This document shows positions 1-7,724 of a stretch of DNA of 19,615 nt, one piece after another; position 1 is the first letter of the stretch, and each line of letters starts with the position of its first letter. A program made the translations under genes and the position numbers. The notes below the pieces were generated by a model. The model did not search any database. It worked only from the letters and a program-made list of their open reading frames with translations, and was not told the origin of the DNA. Source of the DNA: Halanaerobiaceae bacterium (GTDB taxonomy: Bacteria > Bacillota > Halanaerobiia > Halanaerobiales > DTU029); assembly GCA_012521855.1 (NCBI GenBank), contig JAAYLO010000211.1, forward strand, positions 1 through 19,615, in the 5' to 3' direction.

Positions 1-1667
1 CTCTCTTTCTCAGTTATCTCAACTTCAGCATTTTCATCTTTTGCCCTTTTTCTGGTCCAGCTCCTGGCCAGTTCTTCTACTTCCTCAAGATCATAATCCT
101 CTCCTGCATCCAGGCGGCGGTGGATACCTTCTTCCACAATATCCAGATAAGAAGAAGCAGTATCAACCCTGACAGTAGTAGTCAAGGTAGGACTGGCAAT
201 AGCAGCACCGATAGCATTGGCCACCTCTGGATACGGAACCAGCTCAGCCCTGTACTGAAGTTTTTGGGCAAGAAGGGGTAAGAGTACTTCTGCCGGGCCT
301 CCCATGGCCAGCAATGTCTGCGGTTTTATTTCGGCCCCTCTCAATAATTCTGAAATAGTATAGACAGGCCGGTTTTGAAGTCTGTCCAATATCCCCCTGA
401 TCCTGTTAACTATCTTATCTGTCATCAATTCAACTATTATCCTGGCCAGGATAAGAATATCTCCTTCTTTATTACGGCCATATTCTCCTAAATTATGGCG
501 GTATTCTCTCCTGTCCAGCTCCCCCAGGAGACCGGATAAGGCTCTGCGGGAGGCTTCAATATCATGGTCAGACAAAGCAGCACTATTTCCATGTAAATGT
601 TCAAGGATGAAAAAAGCATCAGTAGGGGTTGGGGCAGGACCGCCAAAGGCAGCAGCAGGCCCGCTTCTGTCAGGACCTATTTGCAGTTTCCCATTTTCTA
701 TCCTGATCCGGCTGTCCCCGCCAATGGGTATAGAGACTGTAAACAGGCCCCTCACCAGGGTGGGGCAGCCATCTATTTCTATACCTTCAGGCATGAAAGC
801 AGGTTCTCCCTTAATAAACAGTCCAATATCAGTTGTTGTTCCCCCGATATCAACAACCACGGCTGTATCATTTCTGTCTTTCATCCTGGATAAGGCCATT
901 GTTCCCATTATGCTGGCTGCAGGACCGGAATTCACTGTCTGAACCGGTACCTGCAGGGACTGGTCCAGAGGAAGGGTTCCCCCGTCACATTTCAGGACAA
1001 AGACCCCTGCCTCAATACCCCTCTCTTCCAGTGCCTCTTTGACAGCCCTGGTAAAATCCTCATAAATAGCCGTAACTGCTGTATTAAAATAAGCGGTTAC
1101 AACACGCCTTGGAAAATTCAGCCGGCCTGAGAGGCGGTGGCCTGCTGTAATGGCCCTGAAATTGTATTTGCTGTTCCTTGCCATCTCTATTACTTTTTTC
1201 TCCTGTTCCGGATTGCGGATAGAAAATTTCCCTACCACTGCAAGGTTCTTAATCCCCCTGGAACTAAGGTATGCGAGTCCTTCCTGAATCTCATTTCCGG
1301 AAAGTCCCTTTACCTCTTTGCCGCGATGATTTATATAAGCAGAGAGGATAATATTTTCCTCTCCATATTTTAAAGACTCATAGTTTACACCTGGTCCGGG
1401 AATAAGTATCAGGGCTACCGGGTCATATTTTTCCTCCAGGATAGTATTTACAGCAAGGGTTGTACTGAGTACAACCCTCCTTATCTGCCTTTTCTCTTCA
1501 GTTCCTGTAAGCCTGTCAAGTATATTGAAAATCGAATTCAACAGATTACCCCGCTCTGTATGAACCTTGGCAGTTTTAACAACAATATATCTCCTGTCAG
1601 AATCTGCAGCCCTTTTTAGAAGAACACCATCTGTATGGGTTCCCCCTACATCAATTCCGATAATCAT
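1..1667 (-). CDS. Hydantoinase/oxoprolinase family protein (3' end outside the window)
   Basis: ASKHA-fold protein of the hydantoinase A/5-oxoprolinase family, whose members do ATP-dependent ring opening of hydantoin or 5-oxoproline-like substrates; the substrate here is unknown. The frame is open from ATG at 1667 to the left edge, about 555 residues, with no stop. Residues 5-13 read IDVGGTHTD, the N-terminal phosphate-binding loop, and a second loop with VVDIGGTTTD lies near residues 272-281, as expected for this family. A conserved NSGPAASIMG segment and a later LLAMGGPAEV segment also fit. The start is supported by a purine-rich AGGGAGAGG site about 8 bases upstream. It lies 57 bases downstream of pncB on the same strand, so the two are probably co-transcribed; nothing visible links the two reactions. 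The C-terminus is missing because the window ends. Confidence 0.88.
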   Translation of the reverse strand, partial: MIIGIDVGGTHTDGVLLKRAADSDRRYIVVKTAKVHTERGNLLNSIFNILDRLTGTEEKRQIRRVVLSTTLAVNTILEEKYDPVALILIPGPGVNYESLKYGEENIILSAYINHRGKEVKGLSGNEIQEGLAYLSSRGIKNLAVVGKFSIRNPEQEKKVIEMARNSKYNFRAITAGHRLSGRLNFPRRVVTAYFNTAVTAIYEDFTRAVKEALEERGIEAGVFVLKCDGGTLPLDQSLQVPVQTVNSGPAASIMGTMALSRMKDRNDTAVVVDIGGTTTDIGLFIKGEPAFMPEGIEIDGCPTLVRGLFTVSIPIGGDSRIRIENGKLQIGPDRSGPAAAFGGPAPTPTDAFFILEHLHGNSAALSDHDIEASRRALSGLLGELDRREYRHNLGEYGRNKEGDILILARIIVELMTDKIVNRIRGILDRLQNRPVYTISELLRGAEIKPQTLLAMGGPAEVLLPLLAQKLQYRAELVPYPEVANAIGAAIASPTLTTTVRVDTASSYLDIVEEGIHRRLDAGEDYDLEEVEELARSWTRKRAKDENAEVEITEKE

Positions 1668-1724
1668 CAGTATTTCCTCTCCCTTTATTCAAACAATGAT
1701 TATCCTCTACTACCATACTTCTTT

Positions 1725-3167
1725 TTAATAATTTGAATGTTCCTTTAGCAGCTTCTGCTTAATATCCCACAGAGGTTTTGATAAATCCACATAGTATTTA
1801 TGGGGTTTTTCGAAACGCAAAACCTCCTCCCACAATGTTTCAACCTGGGCAAGGCAATACTCCCTGATTTCCTCCAGGGAAGGACTTTCATAAACCAGTT
1901 CTCCTTTGTCAAAAATCTTCTTCATCAGCTTCTCTGCCCGGAAATTACTTACCAGTTTTTGTTTCCAGGTATGGTCAGGGTCAAACAAAAGATACGGTTC
2001 ATTTTCATTTATGGTTTCATTATTGGTAGTAATCAGGTCTGCTATAGCTTTACCGGTTGCTTTATCATAAAAACGCCAGAGTTTTTTAAATCCAGGGTTT
2101 GTTATCTTATTTACATTTTCACTGATTTTAATCTTTGGGATAATAACACCGTCCTCCTCAACTGCCACCAGTTTGTAGACACCGTTAAATACCGGTTCTG
2201 ACCTGGAGGTAATTAATCTCTCCCCGACACCAAATGAATCAACTACAGCCCCCTGTGTCAGGAGTTCCCTGATCACATATTCATCCAGTGAGCCGGACAA
2301 AACAATCTTACAATCCTCCAGTCCTGCCTCATCCAGCATCTCCCTGGCCCTCTTGCTTAAGTAGGTAAGGTCACCACTGTCTATCCTGATACCGCCCGGC
2401 CTGTAACCCCTTGGTATTAGTTCTTCTTTAAATACCTTAATGGCATTGGGAATACCTGATTTTAGTACATTATACGTATCTACAAGGAGCACACAGTTTT
2501 CTGGATAACTCCGGGCATAGGCGCGAAAGGCTTCTTCTTCACTTTCAAACATCTGTACCCAGCTGTGTGCCATGGTACCCAATGCCGGAATACCAAACTC
2601 CCTTTCAGTAATAGTACAGGAAGTCCCTGCACAGCCACCGATATAGGAGGCACGGGCACCATAAATCGCTGCATCATAACCCTGGGCTCTTCTGGCCCCA
2701 AATTCCATAATGGGCCGTCCATCAGCTGCCCTCACAATTCTATTGGCCTTTGTCGCTATCAGGCTTTGATGGTTTATTGTCAAAAGGACCATTGTTTCAA
2801 TAAACTGGGCCTGCATAACCGGTCCCCTTACTGTTACAATCGGCTCATGTGGGAAAACAGGAGTACCCTCCGGTACAGCCCAGACGTCACAGGAGAACTT
2901 AAAATCACGGAGGTATTCCAGAAATTCCTCACTGAAAATCTTCTTATTACGCAGGTATTCTATATCCGTATCATCAAACTTAAGATTTTGCAGATAAGTA
3001 ATCAATTGTTCAACACCAGCCATTATGGCAAAAGAGCCCTGATCAGGTACAGTTCTGAAAAACATGTCGAAATAGGCTGTCCTATCACCTATCCCATTTT
3101 CCAGATAGCCGTTTGCCATGGTCAGTTCATAAAAATCAGTAAGCATTGTCAGATTCATTTTGTCCAT
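1725..3167 (-). CDS. pncB: Nicotinate phosphoribosyltransferase
   Basis: Converts nicotinate plus PRPP (with ATP) to nicotinate mononucleotide, the first step of NAD salvage (Preiss-Handler pathway), in the cytosol. The 480-residue length is typical. Visible family motifs: LTDFYELTMANGY at residues 9-21, EFGARRAQG at 155-163, GTMAHS at 197-202 carrying the histidine expected to be phosphorylated (H201), LLVDTYN at 227-233 and the phosphate-binding GIRIDSGD at 259-266. The frame is open up to 3245, but the MDKMNL start at 3167 is preferred: GGGAGGAG sits 7 bases upstream and family homology begins there. The gene is intact and has an upstream terminator belonging to the preceding operon, so it probably starts its own transcript together with the downstream hydantoinase-family gene. 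Confidence 0.96.
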   Translation of the reverse strand: MDKMNLTMLTDFYELTMANGYLENGIGDRTAYFDMFFRTVPDQGSFAIMAGVEQLITYLQNLKFDDTDIEYLRNKKIFSEEFLEYLRDFKFSCDVWAVPEGTPVFPHEPIVTVRGPVMQAQFIETMVLLTINHQSLIATKANRIVRAADGRPIMEFGARRAQGYDAAIYGARASYIGGCAGTSCTITEREFGIPALGTMAHSWVQMFESEEEAFRAYARSYPENCVLLVDTYNVLKSGIPNAIKVFKEELIPRGYRPGGIRIDSGDLTYLSKRAREMLDEAGLEDCKIVLSGSLDEYVIRELLTQGAVVDSFGVGERLITSRSEPVFNGVYKLVAVEEDGVIIPKIKISENVNKITNPGFKKLWRFYDKATGKAIADLITTNNETINENEPYLLFDPDHTWKQKLVSNFRAEKLMKKIFDKGELVYESPSLEEIREYCLAQVETLWEEVLRFEKPHKYYVDLSKPLWDIKQKLLKEHSNY

Positions 3168-3293
3168 AAAAAAACTCCTCCCGGTATTATAATTCAATGT
3201 TACAGAAAATAAGAGAAAAACTTCTATAATATCATTATAAAACACTTTTGTTCTTTATTAAAGTTAATTAATAAAATCAATTTATCTTGACAA

Positions 3294-3330
3294 TAAAAAA
3301 GCTGTGTTTTAACACCCGTGCCACACAGCA
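3294..3330 (-). terminator. Rho-independent terminator after the omptin-like gene
   Basis: On the minus strand GCTGTGT (3329-3323) pairs with ACACAGC (3307-3301) around a 15-base loop, followed immediately by six T residues (3300-3295). It lies 44 bases past the stop of the omptin-like gene and separates that unit from pncB. Confidence 0.8.
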
Positions 3331-3373
3331 ATTATATTTTTAAACCAACTGATCCATGCCCTGCCTGAATATT

Positions 3374-4270
3374 TTAGAAGCTGCATTCTATTACAAAATA
3401 AATTGTTTGCTGGCTGCTTTTTATTTCACTATCAATATCGCCTGCTATTAAATCATTAGCATAGTTCAATAACTTCTGTGTCCCCTTTGTATCAATATCA
3501 GTGTATTCAATCCCAAACCTGTATTTTATATTAAGATCATAATTACAAACAAAACCAAACCCCAGTATTTCAGCCTTTCCGGAAGCATGCGTTTTTCTTA
3601 TCTGTTTTCTCAAAATATGATCATCATAATCTTTAACAGTAACAAGAGGAGAATATAAATAAAAAAATTCCCAACAGAGATTTTCACTTAATAAACAATT
3701 ATTAATCCCTACTCCCAGATAGGGGATATTATATTCTATACTATAAAAGAGATTATTTCCCGGTAATTCCCTTTGCTGCCCGGTGAAATAACTATATTGA
3801 ACCGAATCATAAATCCTGAAATCAAAAACCCTTTTCTGGCATCCTATAGAAAAGCTTATTTCTGTATCTGCCAGTTCTTTAATATTATAGGATTCTGTCT
3901 GGAGATTTATATCCACCATATATGCAGAAAGTTCTGTGCTGGACTCCGAATATGCTATAGGCTCTCCATCAATCTTTATATAATCCGTATCTTTAAATAT
4001 CCCTGAATATGAAGAAAAAAGGCTGTGGGAAAGAGATATGGATATCTTATCAATATAGTTTTTGTTGATTTCATGTTTGTATCGTATTTTAAGTAATTCA
4101 ATATCAAGAGGAAACTCCAGCAGTGATTCAGTCCACATGTTTTCACTGCTAATAAAATATGTAGTATCACCTTCAAGTTTCAATAATCCCGCTGAAAAAT
4201 CCCCTGCTGCCATTTTACTGGTTAAAAATAAAAGCAAAAATATGATTATTATTCCTCCTTTAATCCTCAT
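3374..4270 (-). CDS. Omptin-like outer-membrane beta-barrel protein (putative surface protease)
   Basis: Predicted outer-membrane beta-barrel. Residues 1-23 form a signal peptide (MRIKGG, hydrophobic IIIIFLLLFL core, cleavage near MAAG). The rest is alternating amphipathic strands with short turns, and the last residue is Phe (VIECSF), the usual mark of BAM-inserted barrels. Length (298) matches omptins. By eye, KDTDY at 93-97 fits the omptin Asp-x-Asp pair (D83/D85 in OmpT), and DDH at 216-218 after SPLVTVKDY fits the catalytic Asp-x-His (D210/H212). A STELSAYMVDINL strand after the first site and a terminal strand ending in Phe also sit where OmpT has them. The match is from memory of OmpT and is not an alignment. 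An inactive omptin-fold relative (Protochlamydia-type outer-membrane domain) is the alternative. Start ATG has GAGGTG 9 bases upstream. It follows the Ig-like lipoprotein gene, separated by a terminator. Confidence 0.72.
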   Translation of the reverse strand: MRIKGGIIIIFLLLFLTSKMAAGDFSAGLLKLEGDTTYFISSENMWTESLLEFPLDIELLKIRYKHEINKNYIDKISISLSHSLFSSYSGIFKDTDYIKIDGEPIAYSESSTELSAYMVDINLQTESYNIKELADTEISFSIGCQKRVFDFRIYDSVQYSYFTGQQRELPGNNLFYSIEYNIPYLGVGINNCLLSENLCWEFFYLYSPLVTVKDYDDHILRKQIRKTHASGKAEILGFGFVCNYDLNIKYRFGIEYTDIDTKGTQKLLNYANDLIAGDIDSEIKSSQQTIYFVIECSF

Positions 4271-4285
4271 CCCTGTTTCACCTCA

Positions 4286-4325
4286 TCATAAAAATAAGAC
4301 TCTCCCCGATAAATGAGGAGAGTCC
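4286..4325 (-). terminator. Terminator between the Ig-like lipoprotein and omptin-like genes
   Basis: On the minus strand GACTCTCC (4324-4317) pairs perfectly with GGAGAGTC (4305-4298), then TTATTTTTATGA follows. It begins 15 bases after the lipoprotein stop. The omptin-like gene's ribosome site lies just beyond it, so that gene depends on read-through or on a promoter I cannot see. Confidence 0.8.
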
Positions 4326-4339
4326 AGGATATTTTAGTA

Positions 4340-7300
4340 TTAATCTTCGATTGGAACAATATTGTTATATATCAGATTCCAGCTGCCAAAGGATTCCAGT
4401 CTTATACTTATATTTTTGTCTGCCGGTAATGGACTTGATAATACTATCTCCATAATATTGTTTCCTTCATCAAACAATACAGAAACTGGGTGTACCCCAT
4501 TAACGTCTATGTTGGATCTTGTTGCCTCTAAAGCAATTTGTCCTCCTACATCAGACAATTCTAATAAAATAGTTACTAAATTGCCATCTGCATCTGTAAT
4601 CCCTTTTGCTCCCAATATATAACTCTCACCATCTGCAAAGTTTTGATTAATCCATGTTGAAACATATGGTAAAATTATCTCCCTTTCTTCTATCTTGCCA
4701 TCTTCTCCTTCTTTTACTTCCATTTCTGTTTCAACTGGTTCTACTGGTTCCAGATTCAATAAGAATAAATCCAGAGCAGCAGCTTCTACATTACTGGCCA
4801 CGTTTAAGATCATATATCCATCATAATCCAGATAAGATTCAGGTAATGTAATTGTTACACCATCAAAATCATTGGTTACTCCTGATATACCTTTAGTTAT
4901 GCTGGAACCAGCTGGCAGTGAAATATTATTTAAAAGATAGTTTTCTGTTCTGAAAACGCTATTGGCGTCTATACTTTTCATAACTGTAGAGAATTTAATT
5001 TCAATTCTCTTTTTGCTGTCATGCCTTGGATGCACATATCTGGCCCATAGAACCTGTGTCCTGGTTTCCTTGATTATTTCTTCTTCGTCTTTTTCAACGA
5101 TAAACGGATAACTTTCAGTACTAATAGTATTACCAACATCATCAGCAATAGATGTTATATAAAGGGTCCATTCCCCTGCTTCCAGAGGAGTAACAGGTGC
5201 TATCAGGAAAGACATATCATCTTCTGCTATACTTCCTTTAAGTATTTCACAAGTAACTTCTTTTGCTTCATTTTTAAAGTATATACTATATGTAGGTATT
5301 TCCTGACGCGGAGCCGGAGTTAAAGGGGAAGTTGAGTTGTCATAATCAATAGTACCATCATCTTTCATTATAACCAGCTGACATGGTTCTGACATTGTAA
5401 TTCTGAATACTTCTCCGGTTCCAGATAATGTAACATCCTCCACATTACTGATAACAGGACTTATTGGATCATGTTCCATCTTGGTGGTTTCTTCAAAGTG
5501 ATCATTCCTTATACCATAAAAGTTTTCAAAGGAGTTTTCCTTAACAATTATTGTTAAATAACAATTGTCAGGCGCATCATATGTGTTTGTTTTATCCTCT
5601 AAAGAGCCAAGGATATCTACCCAATCCCTTGTTAATTCTATATAATATTTTCTGTCAGCAACAGTCACTGCATAATCTGTTCCATATTCCAGGCTTTTTT
5701 CCTCATTATAGTTTCCGTCTTCATCTGGACCATAATATATTGCAAATACATCCTTCATTTCAACACCTGATACTAATTCTACATCCTGGTCAACAGTCAG
5801 CAGATACTGTTCAACAGATTGTTGTTCCAGGGTGAATAAAGGCTTGTCTCTTATGAGCTCAATATCGATTTGAATTGTTTGAGCTGATGTTATCATATTA
5901 TGTTGATCTGAACGTGCTGCCCAGTCACCTACATTTATTATCTGAATAGAGTTCTTTTCCTTGAGTTGACTATATTTACTAAGACGAATGGTAACAATAT
6001 TCCGCCTGTCTTCTCCTGTTACCGGATCATATTCTCCAACCTTAATTGACTCAACAAGAGCCTGCTCTTCATCATAATCAGCTGTATCATAATATTCATA
6101 AACAAGCCGGTTACCATTTACTACATAATTTTCAGGTCTATTGGCATCCCATACTTTAATATCACCATCAGTGTCCTTGGCAACGGCCTCTTCAAATTCT
6201 AAAGTAATGGTCCGCTGATCAGTTAATTCCTGAACATACCTCTTTACCCTTTGTGGTTTAGTATCAGTCAGTATAAAATCCATACTCATTTCTATAACCA
6301 CATTAGGAATATATTCTACGAAAAGTGTATGCTGAACATTATCTGTCAAAGCATTTTTCTCATCACTATCTGTGTCAAGGATAAGTTCGATGATATTATC
6401 TGCCAGTTGGTTAAAACACTTTACAGTACAGTACTCTTTTGTTACACCATCTCTTATTTTAATACTATTTACATCAAGATTTGAAACATTTACAGCAGAG
6501 CTGAAAGTAACAAAAACTCTGTCATTCTGGTTGCCCGCCACATGGACAACCCTGGCCAGTTTAATAATTTCTTCCTCATATGCAGGTGGAACAAAAAGGA
6601 TTTTTGTTTGTCCTTCCAATCCATCGTAATCTCTATTGGTAGTCTTTAATGTTGCTTTTACAGTTACTTCAGTTATCTCAACATAATTAGCGGCAGTAAT
6701 CTGTGCGTCCGCTTTACCATTTGCAACAAGAGACTCCTCTTGTCCAAATGAACCTCCTCCTGTGGAAACATCAAAATTTATGGTACCGCCATCAACATCC
6801 TGTACAAGCTTTCCTTTCGTGAATATCTGTGCAGTTACCATTGTTGTATTATATTTCTGGGCCAGAATATAAGGGGTTCCGTCTTCCATTTTATTATCTG
6901 TATCAAAAGTAATTACAATTTCGCTTAAGTCCTTTACTGTTGCCACTAACAGCTCTTTAAAGGCCTGGCCATTATATTCAAAAGTAACTTCATTTTCACC
7001 AATAAAGAGTTCATCGACTTCAAATACCCTGCTGAAACCATTATCAAAGATTACATTGATCTGTCTATCATTAAGGATTTTTATATCCTTTACAGTTAAC
7101 TCTCCCGTGTCTCCTGGATCTTTCGGTGTTTCTCCTTCCTCAAGAACAATAACTTTTGCCTTTACATCAGCTGTCCCTTCAGTAATACTGAATTTGCTTG
7201 TAAAAATATATTCTCCCGGGACTTCACCATTATAATTTTCCGGTGCTGTCCATCCTGTTAACTGTGCATCCTTTGTCTTGTTATTACTTAATGTTACTTT

Positions 7301-7495
7301 AACATTAGCAGGCAGTTTTTCTATAGCCTGTTCTGCTGTAGTTCCATAAGCTACCTCGATAGCAATCTCTTCTACAGATTTAATTGTTACAGCAGCAGGT
7401 TTGTCATCTTTACCGCCGCTACAGGCAGCCTGGATAAAAACGATTCCAAAAACCAGGAAAATCAAGCCTATTTTCCTCAATTTTTTTACACTCAT
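4340..7495 (-). CDS. Large multi-domain Ig-like lipoprotein
   Basis: Secreted lipoprotein of 1051 residues with beta-sandwich repeats, probably displayed at the cell surface; function unknown. The N-terminus is KKLRKIG, a hydrophobic stretch, then a lipobox QAAC with Cys25. Residues about 38-120 resemble a bacterial Ig-like domain of the Big_4 type (VAYGTTAEQAIEKLP, then a Y-rich GEYIF strand). The remainder has several similar beta-rich units, such as NDRVFVTFSSAVN and DQRTITLEFEEAV, typical of Ig-like/SbsA-type modules. There is no LPXTG and no SLH domain. The frame is open 15 bases further upstream (ATG at 7510), but that ATG overlaps the ribosome site; MSVKK at 7495 has GGGAGGA 6 bases upstream and is preferred. 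It is intact and ends at a strong terminator. The preceding gene on the same strand is the decayed cytolysin fusion. Confidence 0.88.
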   Translation of the reverse strand: MSVKKLRKIGLIFLVFGIVFIQAACSGGKDDKPAAVTIKSVEEIAIEVAYGTTAEQAIEKLPANVKVTLSNNKTKDAQLTGWTAPENYNGEVPGEYIFTSKFSITEGTADVKAKVIVLEEGETPKDPGDTGELTVKDIKILNDRQINVIFDNGFSRVFEVDELFIGENEVTFEYNGQAFKELLVATVKDLSEIVITFDTDNKMEDGTPYILAQKYNTTMVTAQIFTKGKLVQDVDGGTINFDVSTGGGSFGQEESLVANGKADAQITAANYVEITEVTVKATLKTTNRDYDGLEGQTKILFVPPAYEEEIIKLARVVHVAGNQNDRVFVTFSSAVNVSNLDVNSIKIRDGVTKEYCTVKCFNQLADNIIELILDTDSDEKNALTDNVQHTLFVEYIPNVVIEMSMDFILTDTKPQRVKRYVQELTDQRTITLEFEEAVAKDTDGDIKVWDANRPENYVVNGNRLVYEYYDTADYDEEQALVESIKVGEYDPVTGEDRRNIVTIRLSKYSQLKEKNSIQIINVGDWAARSDQHNMITSAQTIQIDIELIRDKPLFTLEQQSVEQYLLTVDQDVELVSGVEMKDVFAIYYGPDEDGNYNEEKSLEYGTDYAVTVADRKYYIELTRDWVDILGSLEDKTNTYDAPDNCYLTIIVKENSFENFYGIRNDHFEETTKMEHDPISPVISNVEDVTLSGTGEVFRITMSEPCQLVIMKDDGTIDYDNSTSPLTPAPRQEIPTYSIYFKNEAKEVTCEILKGSIAEDDMSFLIAPVTPLEAGEWTLYITSIADDVGNTISTESYPFIVEKDEEEIIKETRTQVLWARYVHPRHDSKKRIEIKFSTVMKSIDANSVFRTENYLLNNISLPAGSSITKGISGVTNDFDGVTITLPESYLDYDGYMILNVASNVEAAALDLFLLNLEPVEPVETEMEVKEGEDGKIEEREIILPYVSTWINQNFADGESYILGAKGITDADGNLVTILLELSDVGGQIALEATRSNIDVNGVHPVSVLFDEGNNIMEIVLSSPLPADKNISIRLESFGSWNLIYNNIVPIED

Positions 7496-7595
7496 AATAT
7501 CCTCCCTCAAAATTTCTTGTTTTTTAATAGCTATTTATTTCTGCTGTTTAATCCTGAACTTTTTCAGTGCTCCTTGTACTTATTCTTTCCATCTA

Positions 7596-7620
7596 TTAAC
7601 CTGACATAATCACCTCCTAT
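7596..7620 (-). other. Near-perfect Shine-Dalgarno site with a three-codon ORF in the lipoprotein leader
   Basis: On the minus strand AGGAGGTG (7618-7611) is followed by ATT and then ATG TCA GGT TAA (7607-7596). The site is a much better match to 16S rRNA than that of the real gene, which begins about 100 bases downstream. It could be a leader micro-ORF or the relic start of a lost gene. Confidence 0.45.
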
Positions 7621-7724
7621 TGAAATAAAGTATTTACTCTTTCCTATAAACTAACCTCTGTATTTATCATTACAAATTTCCATATACTTTAATCTACGGA
7701 GTACTATAATGCTATTTCTTATTA

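Noticed and set aside
597..1373. Several open frames on the plus strand over the hydantoinase-family gene.
   Set aside because: They are antisense to a continuous minus-strand coding frame with clear family motifs, and none has a ribosome site or recognisable product.
2565..3212. A 215-codon plus-strand frame opposite pncB.
   Set aside because: It mirrors pncB coding sequence and has low-complexity Cys/His/Ile-rich composition without family features.
3234..3267. Possible pncB promoter: TATAAT (minus strand 3239-3234) with TTAACT (3267-3262).
   Set aside because: The spacer is 22 bases, too long for a confident sigma-A promoter; no better -35 was found.
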